Below, piece after piece: positions 35,602 through 46,605 of a stretch of 64,000 bases of DNA. The number at the start of each line of letters is the position of its first letter. Positions within the stretch are counted from its first letter, which is position 1. The translations under genes were made by a program, and so were the position numbers. The DNA lies in assembly GCA_963693315.1 (NCBI GenBank), contig OY856186.1, forward strand, positions 238,827,377 through 238,891,376, written 5' to 3'. Below the pieces are notes generated by a model. That model made no database searches. It saw only the letters and a program-made list of their open reading frames with translations, and was not told the origin of the DNA. The stretch is from Diogma glabrata (lineage: Eukaryota > Arthropoda > Insecta > Diptera > Cylindrotomidae).

Positions 35602-36165
35602 AATTCTGTATGTGGGAGACAAACTACACCAAGTCACATTTTTAAAATTTTACAAGAAACCCAAAAAACTGTTTGAAAATCACAAACCCTTCTGTCTCTC
35701 CATTAACTGCTTCCCTTACCCCGACTATTTTTATTGCTCTGTAATTTATTTTTAATTTCCATGATATTTGTAATTAAATTACGTCGTATTATGTAACGGT
35801 TATTTGTTAAAGAGGACTTGGTGTGCTTTACCTCACAATGATACATCCAAGTCCCTTAGGTATTCCCAAGTATTCCCAAGTCCCTTGAAACATACAGCAC
35901 CAAGTCCTAAACAATTGTACAAAAAGGTGTTTCCAAATAATTTGGATTGGATTGGAAAAATCCAATTTGTTCACTTGACGTTCTTTACCTCTAAGGGCTT
36001 TGGACTTTGTGTCATTTAAAATTATTCTATCTCGAAAACTACACTAGTTAGGACTCAGTGCTATTAACCTCTCGGTAGAGAACAAAATCCTGATTCTAAC
36101 AGTATAAAAAAACACATTTTGAAAAAGATGTGTCTTGGTGTAGTTTACCTCCCACATACAGAATT
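35602..36165. mobile_element. TIR element in the gypsy leader, 564 bp
   Basis: The left end AATTCTGTATGTGGGAG is repeated as the complement at the right end, and similarity continues inward for about 45 bp (AACTACACCAAG). The interior has repeated CCAAGTCC(C) motifs and no credible gene. Target duplication not clear. Confidence 0.65.
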
Positions 36166-36234
36166 GTTCTCTGATTCTCGAAAATTATAACACTCGCCAA
36201 AAAAAAAATCAAGAACGGAATCTCTAAAGTCTCC

Positions 36235-37055
36235 AACTGAACTAAAATGTTCTGGAAATATGATAGCAAATTGGAAAAAATTTCATAATGCAGTGAAAAT
36301 TGCCATTTTATTAAACATCATTGGTGAGGAAGCTAAAAGGATATATGAAACTTTGACACTTAAGGAAGCTGATAAAGATAAGTTCGATAGGGTGATAAAT
36401 GCCTTTGAAAATTTTTGAGTTCCGAAAACCAACATACTATATGAGCGTCATTGCTTTTACACACGATTTCAAAAACATGGAAACATTTGACCAATTTCTA
36501 ACCGAAGCAAAAACATTGGCTTAAACATGCGACTTCAAATTGGAGGGAGATACCATATTGCGTGACAGACTGGTGTTTAGATTAAGAGACCAAAAACTAC
36601 AAGAAAAATTAATTAAAGAAGGAAACCCAAAATTAGAAGAAACAACAATTCAAACAAGTCGGCTCGAAGAAAGAACAAGATTACAAGCTGTGGAAGTTGT
36701 ACAAAATACAGGTAACAAAGAAATTTATAATATTAGAAGTGAAAACAAAAATTATTTTGCCAGTAGTGCTAAAGCAGTGAAACACATTCATGAAAATAAT
36801 AATTGACAATTCAATAATCATAATAATAATTACAGAAATAACTTATATAAAGAACAATCTTTGACCACACAAAAGTTAACACAATCTTAACAAGAAAACA
36901 TTTTTCCGTGTCGTAAATGCAACCAAATTCATTCAAAAGGTAATTGCCCAGCTTTTGGGGCGAAATGCAAAAAATGTCAATGTTTACATAATTTTACGCA
37001 TTGTTGTCGAGCACGAAATGTCCGGGAAATTAAATTAAATCTATTCAAACTATAA
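36235..37055 (+). pseudogene. gag: gag relic with two zinc knuckles
   Basis: The first part reads, through two stops, as a capsid-like domain: NWKKFHNAVKIAILLNIIGEE, then DKFDRVINAFE, then LVFRLRDQKLQEKLI. The 36540-36806 piece is open. Further on, about 36903-37020, lie two nearby zinc knuckles, CRKCNQIHSKGNC and CKKCQCLHNFTHC. This layout is common in Gags of K02A2.6-like/Mag-type gypsy elements. Stops near 36417 and 36522 and a frame change after 36806 make it non-functional. Confidence 0.75.
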
Positions 37056-37181
37056 GAGAAAACAATTTTGATTATAATGAAAATTATTATAATAATTTTA
37101 ATTTTAAGAAATCATTTTCAAAAGAAAATCATGCTAAGAATAGTTGGGACACTGTATGCAATTTAATAGATAATAAGTATT

Positions 37182-37250
37182 AACATAGCTCAAGAAGTTC
37201 TCCAGCGCATGAATGAAAAAAAATTTGGTGATACTTCCGGAATATTCATA
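37182..37250 (+). pseudogene. possible reverse transcriptase scrap
   Basis: A short frame, NIAQEVLQRMNEKKFGD, resembles the segment just before the catalytic motif of gypsy reverse transcriptase (APE.FQ..M...). It stops at the palindromic insertion. Protease and most of the reverse transcriptase are missing between this and the gag relic. Confidence 0.4.
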
Positions 37251-38156
37251 GCTACAAAAAACATCAAAAATGTAAATTTTAGTTCGTGAAAAAGGTGCAG
37301 TTTAAAGTTTAATAGTCAAAACTTTCTGTTCAGTACAAAAAGAAGTGATATTCAATGTCAAGTAGAAACGAGTGTAAAACAAAACATTTCCAAATAATTA
37401 GGTGTTCTACATGTTTGAAATACTTATTTTGTCACTCGGATTAGAGATTAGAATTAGAAACAACTTCAACTAACTAGGTATTAAAACAAAAGTTTCTAGT
37501 AAAAGTAAAAGAACAAAATAATATTTATTTATTTATTTATATTCAAATGCAAATGTGGAATGCGATATTTATACGATCGACTGCATCGAGGGAAGTGCAG
37601 AACCATCACGAAACCTCAGTGACAGTTAAGACTTTTATTTAATGTGAAATATTATATACAAAATGAAAATTCTATAAAAGAAATGCAAACTAATTTATTA
37701 GTTAGTATTTTATATTGCAGACCCTAGTTTTTAGATTAAGAACATGTTATTTGAACAGAATTTTATTAAAGTTATAATTTGTTAGTCCTGAGGTTTTGTG
37801 ATGGTTCCGCACTTCTCTCGATTCAGTCGATCGTATAAATATCGCATTCCACGTTTGCATTCGAATATAAATAAATAAATAAATATTATTTTGTACTTTT
37901 ATTTTTACTAAAAAATTTTGTTTTAATACCTAGTTAGTTGAAGTTGTTTCTAATTCTAATCTCTAATCCGAGTGACAAAGTAAGTATTTCAAACAAGTAG
38001 AACACCTAATTATTTGGAAATGTTTTGTTTTACACTCGTTTCTATTTGACACTGGATATCACTTCTTTTTGTACTGAACAGATAGTTTTGACTATTAAAC
38101 TTTAAACTGCACCTTTTTCGCGAACTAAAATTTACATTTTTGATGTTTTTTGTAGC
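37251..38156. mobile_element. palindromic element with two 369-bp arms
   Basis: The left arm 37251-37619 and right arm 37788-38156 are near-perfect reverse complements around a 168-bp loop. The outer ends read GCTACAAAAAACATC and its complement. There is no coding sequence. The arms contain TTTATTTATTTAT and a GATCGACTGCATCGAGG or similar block. It interrupts the gypsy element. It may be a foldback-type transposon, or an inverted duplication formed by rearrangement. Confidence 0.8.
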
Positions 38157-38779
38157 TGATATCACGAGTTTTTGTAGTAAATAATAATTTTTATGAGCTT
38201 GGATTATAATGAAATAAATAATAAAATTAATAATAGGTAATTATTTCATTTTGATATAAGCAATTTGATTTTTTGTCATCGATTTATTTGTATACCAACT
38301 TTAACGATTGATTGAATTATTTCCAATTTTTCTGGGCTCATAAAAACAACAAACCCAATTATCCGCAAGATATATAATTTGGGCCAAAGATTTATCTAGT
38401 GGGTTGGTTTGGTGAGCCTCGCATATTGGCACCAAATATTTTGAGGAGTATATTAGAATTGCTTGAGCATATGATGTAAAACCAAAATATAAGTCTTCTC
38501 GTGTTTGCCATTTGGTCCAGAATCTACAATAATTTGTTAATCGCCTTCAGATGAACTTTCGATATTAAACATGGCTTAGAACTATAAAAAAATGTAATTA
38601 ACAGATTTAGTTCAAGTATCATTGTTTTAATATTAATTTCAAATTTATTTAGTATTAAGATTAATTTCAATGTGATTTTTCAGTATACAAATACTTAATT
38701 TATATTGTCTCACTTTTGTTTTATTTAACTAGAAACTAATTTTAATAAAACTAATTTTGAATTAAAAATAATTTAACGA
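38157..38779. other. decayed interior of the gypsy element, nothing recognised
   Basis: Where the rest of reverse transcriptase and RNase H should be, I see only AT-rich sequence without recognisable motifs. Confidence 0.4.
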
Positions 38780-38789
38780 TAAAAAAAAT

Positions 38790-39454
38790 TTGCCTGATAT
38801 CATCAAACCATATCATAAATTTAAGAACGATATTTATTATGATGATGGATTGGTATTTTATGTAATCGTATTATAGTACCAACGAGTCTAAGGTATGAGA
38901 TGCTTGAAAACTTACATAAATCACATATTGGAATGACAAAAACCAAATTAAGAGCAAGACAAATTTTACACTGGCTGGGAATCGACACTGATATAGAAAA
39001 TTTTATTAGCAAATGTCGAATATGCGAAAAATATCAGCCATCAAACTGTAAGGAACCATTAATTCCTCATGAAGTACCGAACTTTCCATTCGAGAAAATT
39101 GGATGTGATATTATGGAAATAAACAACTGCGACTATTTAGTTGTTGTTGAGTACTACTCGAAATGGATAGAAGAACGTCAAATGATCAATAAACAATCGT
39201 CCGAGATAATAAAAAATTTAAAATCTATTTTTGCAACTCACGGAATACCTTCGATTATGATAGCTGACAATTTGCCTTTCTATTCTAAAGAATTTAACGA
39301 TTTCAGCAGGGAATGGAAATTTGAAATAAAAACTTCTGGTCCCAGGTCTCCCCGTTTAAACGGTCAAGCAGAAAAGTCAGTGGAAATTGGTAAAAAGCTT
39401 GTCCAAAAAGCAATAGAAGATAAAAGGGACATCCACTATGCTCTTTTGGAATAA
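38790..39454 (+). pseudogene. gypsy integrase relic
   Basis: The open part (38900-39454, 184 codons) has the zinc-binding H6, H9, C39 and C42, the catalytic D70 (GCDIME), D123 (IADNLPF in place of the usual DNGPQF) and E158 (NGQAEKS), followed by the usual basic helix. The frame upstream (about 38790-38899) is broken by stops. It reads into the integrase C-terminus after the hAT insertion, at 42121-42426. In a live element it inserts the DNA copy; this one is dead. Confidence 0.85.
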
Positions 39455-39545
39455 TGAAACCATCCGGTTGCCCAACTTAACGCTTCGCTATCTGAGTTAC
39501 TTATGAGTTAAATAACTAAAACCAAACTACCCATAAAAAATCACT

Positions 39546-39553
39546 ACTGAAAC
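39546..39553. repeat. 8-bp target duplication of the hAT element, left
   Basis: ACTGAAAC here is repeated exactly at 42111-42118, directly outside the terminal inverted repeats. Confidence 0.93.
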
Positions 39554-42110
39554 CAGTGGCGGATTACCATAGAGGCGGAAGAGGCGGCCGCCTCGGGCCC
39601 TACATGCACAGGGGCCCCCTCGCTACAAATAGTATTGATATTTTATAGGTATTCAAATATCAGATGACTGCGTTCATTCAACCAAAGTTTTTAAACCTAT
39701 AAAGATTTTTTTAATATTATCCCACATGTAAAAGTGTTAGGTTGTCAATTTGTATTACTTTTTTTCATGTATGTATTTATTTTAATAATTCTAATTTGAT
39801 AGTTTTATAATTTTTTAATGTACAAATTCGTTTTCCAATTTGTATAGTAAAAAAACATTTTGTTTTGAAAAGTTCCACTGTTACGAATGAATATTAATAC
39901 TAAAACTTTATTTGCAATGGGCTGTTATTATATTAATCGCAAAATTATTGATAAAAACAAAATCCAGATAAGTATTTTTTGGATATTTGAAGTATATTTG
40001 AGTTTTATGTTTTCATCAATGATTTTGGATTTCTTTTAAGACAATTTATTGAAAGCATTAAACTGAAAACCTCAATTTTAAGCATATAATTGTACATATT
40101 TTAGATTAATTTCATATATAACTGAATAAATGAAAACTTTTTAACGTGTAGAATTGAAATCTTTTAATGTATGCTTAAAATCCATGTATTTTTTATACAA
40201 TACATGCTAAATTCATCATTTGGATTAACGTTTGAAAAGGGTTTCCATATGATATGATTGATATAGTATAGGTGTTTTAGCTTTAGTTGTATATTTCGTT
40301 TTATCAACGTTGATTGGAAAAGAGATTGTCTAAAAAATTTGTTTGAAAAATTTGAAAAAAAGATTGTTTGTAACTGGACGTATTGATACTCAAATAGCTC
40401 GTGAAATTGAAGTACAACAAAAATGCTGTCGTGAAGTTTTAAAAAGAGTTGCAGCTACAGTAAAGCTAAAGCTACTTTGGGTTTAGCATTTCGTGGTCAT
40501 CGAGAAGATATTGATTCGAACAGAAAAGGAAATTTTATGACATGCATTGAGTACCTATCCCAATTTGATGGTTTTCTTAAAAATCATTTGGAGAGGTACA
40601 GCCATCCAGGAAAAGGTAATGTAAGTTATTTATCACATACCACATGCGATGAATTTATAAATTTAATGGGAACTGAAGTGAAAGAACACCTAATTCAAGA
40701 AATTCAGGACTCTTTATATTATTCAATTATTGTTGATTCTACGCCAGACGTGAACCACACTGACCAACTAAGTTTTATATTAAGGTACATTGGTAAAGTG
40801 GGCGATGCGAGAGAAGGATTTTTGGATTTTTACAAATTGAAAATCACAATTCAGAATATCTAGCACAACTTATTTTGAAAACTTTAAACAATTTGTCTTT
40901 GGATATTAAAAATTGTAGCGGTCAAACATATACATATATGGCCAGAAAATATAATGGTTTACAAGCCAAAATTAAAACTCTAAGTGAGACCGCCATTTTT
41001 ATTCCTTGTACAAGTCATACGCTTAATTTAATTGTAAATATGCTGCAGATGCCAATTCTACTGCGGTGTATTATTTTAACTTTATCCAAAATATATATGT
41101 ATTCTTTTCTTCATCTACTCACAGATGGAAGTTGCTTATTGATATTTTTTCCGATCCTAATTCCAAACATATTAAAAAATTAAGTGACACAAGTGACAAG
41201 ATGGTCTGCAAGAGCTGATGCAGTATCCGCCTTGCGGTTTAATTACAAAAATATTAAAAGCGTTCTTATCCAAATTAGCGAAAATGAAAACGAAAAACCG
41301 ATTACTAAAGTTGAGGTTAAAAAATTAGATAGCTCTTTCGATGAATATGAATTGCCTTATTAACCGTTCTATGGGATATATTATTGCAAAGAATCAATAG
41401 TACTAGAAAATCATTTCAAAATATTCAAACGAACTTATTACAAGGAGTAAAACTGTTTAATTCTTTGTCACAATTTATAAGGGATGTTCGGAATGATTTT
41501 GAGAGCATAGAAAAGCAAGCAAACTTATTAACAGACAATATTAGCTACAAAGAAGGACGAAAAAGAAAACGCAAAATTATGTATGATGAATCATCTGCAA
41601 ATGATACACAGCTAGTAGGAGTAGGACGAGAATTGTTTATTATAAGTACTCACAATATGATCTGTGATAGACTTGCCACTGAAATGTCTACCAGAACGTC
41701 CATATATGAAACTGTTTTAAATAATTTTAAATTATTTTTTGATCAAAATACATATATCCAGTGATGAAGTTAACAAGTGTATTTTAGAATTGTCAAATAC
41801 ATATGCGAGGTATATAGAAGTACAATATTTTAAAGATGAAGTACATTATTTTTTAAAATATATAAAAGAAGAGAACATCACTTGTCCATTTAAGATGGAC
41901 AAGGTAATCATTGATGGCCTGCAATCTTCATTTCCCAATGTGGAAACTATTTTAAAAATATTTCTTACATTGCCGATATGCCGTTCTGAAGCGGATAAAA
42001 AATTATTTAAGAAATAGTCTTAATAAAACTCATTTGCAAAATTTTTGGTAAAATCTTAGGCCCCAAATTTTGTTCCGCCTCAGGCCCCTTAAAGGCATAA
42101 TCCACCACTG
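39554..42110 (+). mobile_element. hAT DNA transposon, ZMYM1-like
   Basis: 2557 bp. The ends are CAGTGGCGGATTA on the left and the complement CAGTGGTGGATTA on the right, with a perfect 8-bp target duplication, the hallmark of hAT. The left end is followed by GC-rich GAGGCGGCCGCCTCGGGCCC. The interior encodes a broken transposase. It is inserted between the integrase core and C-terminus of the gypsy element, so it is younger than that element. Confidence 0.95.
40310..42017 (+). pseudogene. hAT transposase relic (DUF4371/ZMYM1-like)
   Basis: Pieces in order: about 40340-40863 (GLAFRGHRED; SIIVDSTPDVNHTDQLSF with the first catalytic aspartate), 40830-41180 (QTYTYMARKYNGLQA; CTSHTLNLI), about 41180-41360 (TRWSARADAVSAL in another frame), 41384-41764, and 41739-42017. 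The last ends in the dimerisation-region motif FPNVETILKIFLTLPICRSEADK. At least three frame changes and several stops separate them. The family normally cuts and pastes the element. Confidence 0.85.
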
Positions 42111-42120
42111 ACTGAAACCA

Positions 42121-42426
42121 AAAGTTGAAGAAAATGTAAAAAATAGATTATTGGAAAATCAATCTCGAGTAAAGAATTATAATGACCAAAGAACCAAATA
42201 TCGAAAAAGTTTTTATGAAGGCGATCATATAGTTTATCAAAGAGAAGGTGTATGGGGACCCGCTCAAGTCATCGCGAAACATAAAAACCCTCGATCGTAC
42301 TTTATACGAAATGAAGAAAATAGAGTTTTGAGACGCAATAAGTTTCACTTAAGAAAATCTTATCACACACCAATTATTCGAATCGAATCAAATGAATCAA
42401 TTTCGTCAAGAAATTTCAGTGTATAG
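42121..42426 (+). pseudogene. gypsy integrase C-terminal relic
   Basis: Continues the integrase reading after the hAT insertion. It has an open frame with NDQRTKYRKSFYEGDHI and WGPAQVIAKHKNPRSYFIR, then RRNKFHLR, the usual C-terminal DNA-binding module of this gypsy group. Without the upstream half it makes no functional protein. Confidence 0.75.
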
Positions 42427-42724
42427 AATTCAATGTGCCCTCAACAGCCAATGAATATTAAAAATAATTTGAGGAACGTATCTAACGCAAATAATTTAAA
42501 TGAAAATGGTAATGAAGTTATTACTAGAAGTGGAAGAATCTCTCGACCCCCAGAATACCTAAAAGAATATATTAGAAATTAACATATATATACTTACTTA
42601 ATGAAGAAAATTGGTCTAAATTAATTTAATTAAATTTTTATTATATTGAATTTGTCAAGTTTATGAACAAATTTTGGACTAAACATATTTTGGTGTAACT
42701 TGAAATTAAAAAAAAAAAATTAAT

Positions 42725-42735
42725 AAAAGGGGAGA
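42725..42735 (+). promoter_or_regulatory. polypurine tract of the older gypsy element
   Basis: AAAAGGGGAGA lies directly before the right LTR. Confidence 0.8.
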
Positions 42736-42933
42736 TGTTGTGAAGTAAGTCATCATTGTGGTAATTGATTAGGATAAGATATAAATGTCAGCACCTTTGG
42801 CGCTGACACACACAAGTCATGTGGTTGAACATGACTGCATTTAAGTAAGACTAATTACAAACAATAATAAATAAATAATATTGTTTTACTATAATTGTGT
42901 TATTTTATTTATTAATCGCAAATTCACGACACA
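42736..42933 (+). repeat. 3' LTR, 198 bp
   Basis: Same length as the left LTR, starting TGTTGTGAAGTAAGTCATC and ending AATTCACGACACA. Confidence 0.92.
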
Positions 42934-44539
42934 TGAAACCCAACAATCACATTCAATCAATAAATATTGAGAACAAACTTTTTATATATCATAAAAACTT
43001 AAGTGAAATCAAAACCAAAAATATCGGATCATTTTTCTGATTCATTTTCTGAAAGATCTCAATTGCAACTAAAACATAAGTAAACAAAATTTCATTACAC
43101 TTATCCTTAAAATAAATAAAAAATAAATTTTATCTCAATATAAATTTAAAGGTGTTTTTTTCATTTTTGTTATTTGATTCATCTAACTCTAACAACCTTT
43201 CTATTGAAATCTCTTCTACCTATTTTTTGTACAAAAGTGAAATGTGTTTTAGATATTTGAATATGCAAGAACCCTTATTTGCATTTCATATAAAAAAAAG
43301 GTATTAAAAACGTCCACGTTTGAAAATCCTGCTGCTGTTCAGTCATACACCGTACAGATAATATACGTTTTTTTCTATAAACATTAGCGGAAACGTATGT
43401 ACCTCGTTTATCATAATGTCCTTTTTTTATATTAACTAAAAAAAAACATTTTAGATTCCATTTTTCTATTATAAATATATTTTTTTTTAATTTAATTTAA
43501 TTTTTCACCGTGAAATAAAAAGAAAAACTTGTAATAGAAAATTTAACCCTTTGAATTTTGATCGATTAAAATTTTTTTACGGAAAAATGTTTTTCTTTGT
43601 TGGATTTTATCATCTGTTCAGGTTTCTTAAAGGGTTGGTGTTGGTGAGAACTTTGTGGTGTGTTTCATCTTTTGCTGTTGTTAGATTATATAAAATTGGT
43701 GATGCTAAGATGATTGTGCAGAATAATTTATATAGCCACCAACTGTTTCAAAGTGTTTCAATGGTTTGATCTAGGTAATAATCTTATCGTTGAAGATTTT
43801 ATAAATTTTCATTTTCAAGCTATTCTGGTCTTATTTTTTTCTTGATAGATTTCGATGGTTAATCAAAAGTCTGGATTAAAATAGTCTAAAGTTGAGGTGC
43901 AATAAAATAAAAATTATTTTAAACGTAAAACATGAATTGATATCAAAAAGTATTCACACAGTATCTAGAAGAACATAACATCCATCTACAGATTTCACTC
44001 AATATGCATCATCTCTGTATATATATGATTGATAACAAAAAATAATAAAATACTCAAACACAATTAATTAACAACTAAGTTCGATTTTGATTGAAATAAA
44101 AGAAGTTGAAGTTTCAAAGTGATACTATTCGTAATAAATATTTGTTCTGATCAATTTTTCGGTTTGATTGAATCAATTCACCATTTTAACATCCTAATCC
44201 TTCACCACAATCGTTTGTCAGTCATCGGTAAATCTGGTTCATATATATTGCAATACAATGCTTGCATATCCTTGAAAAAACAAAAAATCAAGGACACTTT
44301 GTGGTGAAAAGAAAATCCATCTGTATTTCAATAGCTACAACATAAATAAAACTGTTATATTTTTGAGGATTGTGCATTGAATATTATGTAGAATTTTCTT
44401 TTGGGGTGATAATAAATAAATTTACCAACATTTAATACGAGGGTGTTTTACATATAAAATTAACTGAAAAGAAGATTTTAGAATCAATCTTCAAAATAAC
44501 AACGTTACATAGAAGAAAATTTAAACAAAAGTTTTAATA
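42934..44539. other. no gene recognised
   Basis: AT-rich DNA. Short open frames near 43551 and 44119 have no recognisable features. Confidence 0.45.
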
Positions 44540-44840
44540 ACAGAAATTAGAATATGTGTCTTAACAACATAAATGCATAGATACCTTTTAATACTTATGT
44601 CCTACAACAATATGCGTCTCAAAGTGTTGATGAGGAGAGCTAAACAATAAATCATAATAATCACCTCCACTAGTAATATCTTATAATAACCTCAACTCGG
44701 CAATGATATTTCACGACTATTTCCAGTTGTTATATGACACCTCACGTTAACTCGTATTTAAACAGCAGGAGCTGGGGTATACGGGAGCAGTAGATTGAAA
44801 TATAACAAAATTGTCATTGCCGTAGATTGGAAAATCACAA
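44540..44840 (-). repeat. SINE-like repeat, family A, copy 3
   Basis: On the minus strand it reads from a head near 44830 (CCAATCTACGGCAATGACAA) through ACGAGTTAACGTGAGGTGTC. It ends in the LINE-like tail: CATCAACACTTTGAGACGCAT, then TTAAAAGGTATCTATGC, then GACACATATTCTAATT. The middle is shorter than in copies 1, 2 and 4. Confidence 0.65.
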
Positions 44841-45054
44841 AAACTGTACATATCAACAAAAACTGTTCTCTTCATGCAAAATATATATAATATATTTTGT
44901 ACAACATCGTCTGGTAGGACAAAAAATTGGATACAACTACATCATACCTGTGATCTCTTATAACTATTTGAGGAAAAAATTTCGAAAAGGAATTTTTCGA
45001 ATAATTGAAGAAAACGTTTGTGCTTACACAAAATTATATCACCTTTGCCCAACT

Positions 45055-46480
45055 GGTATCTGGTATCTGGTATATAGTATCTGGTATCTGGTATCTGGTA
45101 TCTGGTATCTGGTATCTGGTATCTGGTATCTGGTATCTGGTATCTGGTATCTGGTATCTGGTATCTGATATCTGATTTCTGGTTTCTGGTATCTGGTATC
45201 TGATGTCTGGTATCTGGTATCTGATATCTGATATCTGGTATCTGGTATCTGGTATCTGGTATCTGGTATCTGGTATCTGGTATCTGGTATCTGTGTATCT
45301 GGTATCTGGTATCTGGTATGTGGTATTTGGTATCTGAAATCTGGTATCTTGTATCTGGTATCTGATATCTGGTATCTGGTATCTGGTATCTGGTATCTAG
45401 TATCTGGTATCTGGTATCTGGTATCTGGTATCTGTATCTGGAATCTGGTATTTGGTATCTGGTATCTGGTATCTGGTATCTGGTATCTGGTATCTGGTAT
45501 CTGATATCTGGTATATGGTATCTGGTATCTGGTATCTGGTATCTGGTATCTGGTATCATCTGGTCTCTGGTATCTGGTATTTGGTATCTGGTATCTGGTA
45601 TCTGGTATCTGGTATCTGGCATCTGGTATCTGGTATCTGGTATCTGGTATGTGATATCTAGTATCTGGTATCTAGTATCTGGTATCTGGTATCTGATATC
45701 TGGTATCTTGTATCTTGTATCTGGTATCTGGTATCTGGTTTCTGGTATCTGGTATCTAGTATCTGGTATCTGGTATCTGGTATGTGGTATGTGGTATCTG
45801 GTATCTGGTATCTGGTATCTATTATCTGGTATCTGGTATCTGGTATCTGGTATCTTGTATCTGGTCTCTGGTCTCTGGTATCTGGTATCTGGTATCTGGT
45901 ATATGGTATCTGGTCTCTGGTATCTGGTATCTGGTATCCTGTATCTGGTATCCGATATCTGGTATCTGGTAACTGGTATCTGGTATCTGGTTTCTGGTAT
46001 CTGGTATCTGGTATCTGGTATCTGGTATCTGGTATCTGATTTTTGGTATCTGGTATCAGGTATATGGTATCTGGTATATGGTATCTGGTATCTGGCATCT
46101 GGTATCTGGTATCTGGTATCTGGTATCTGGTATCTGGTATCTGGTATCTGGTATCTGGTATCTGGTATCTGGTATCTGGTATCTGGTATCTGGTCTCTGG
46201 TATCTGGTATCTGGTATCTGGTATCTGGTATCTGGTATCTGGTATCAGATATCTGGTATCTGGTATATGGTATCTGGTATCTGGTATCTGGTATGTGGTC
46301 TCTGGTATCTGGTATCTGATATCTGGTATCTGGTATCTGGTATCTGGTTTCTGGTATCTGGTATCTGGTATCTGGTATCTGATTTCTGGTATCTGGTATC
46401 AGGTATATGGTATCTGGTATCTGGTATCTGTTATTTGGTATCTGGTATCTGGTATGTGGTATGTGGTATCTAGATTCTGG
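45055..46480. repeat. (TATCTGG)n heptanucleotide microsatellite
   Basis: About 1.4 kb, roughly 200 copies of a 7-bp unit with scattered point variants (TATCTGA, TATATGG, TATGTGG, TTTCTGG). Because 7 is not a multiple of 3, each strand reads the same three-unit cycle in every frame. This explains the long YQIPDTR and WYLVSGI open frames. They are not genes. Confidence 0.97.
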
Positions 46481-46539
46481 TATTTTTTTTTCAATTTTGC
46501 CTAATTTTATTGGTGTGGTGTTCATTCTGGTACTTCTTC

Positions 46540-46605
46540 TCATTTGTTAAGGCGCTAGCCTTCTAACTCAAGAGTGCCGGGTTTGATTTCCGATGAGGCC
46601 ACTTT
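46540..46605 (+). other. tRNA-like fragment, possibly SINE head
   Basis: TTAAGGCGCTAGCCTTCTAA resembles the D-arm/anticodon part, and GCCGGGTTTGATTTCCG the T-arm (B box), of a Ser/Arg-type tRNA. The anticodon stem does not pair well and there is no acceptor stem. It is a decayed tRNA or SINE piece next to the microsatellite. Confidence 0.35.

Larger units (their letters stand above)
35316..42933 (+). mobile_element. old Ty3/gypsy element with nested insertions
   Basis: Two 198-bp LTRs of similar but not identical sequence enclose gag, a trace of reverse transcriptase, an integrase and a polypurine tract. Large parts of pol are missing. It holds three later insertions: a TIR element (35602-36165), a palindromic element (37251-38156) and a hAT transposon (39554-42110). 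AAACCC precedes the left LTR and occurs two bases beyond the right LTR, so the target duplication is uncertain. Confidence 0.9.

Noticed and set aside
45055..46480. CRISPR array or telomere
   Set aside because: The repeats are directly contiguous 7-mers without spacers, and the unit is not the known insect telomere repeat. The position is internal.
44942..46543. A 533-codon open frame on the minus strand and several long plus-strand frames with WYLVSGI repeats
   Set aside because: They are translations of the 7-bp TATCTGG repeat, open in several frames on both strands. There is no codon or domain signal.
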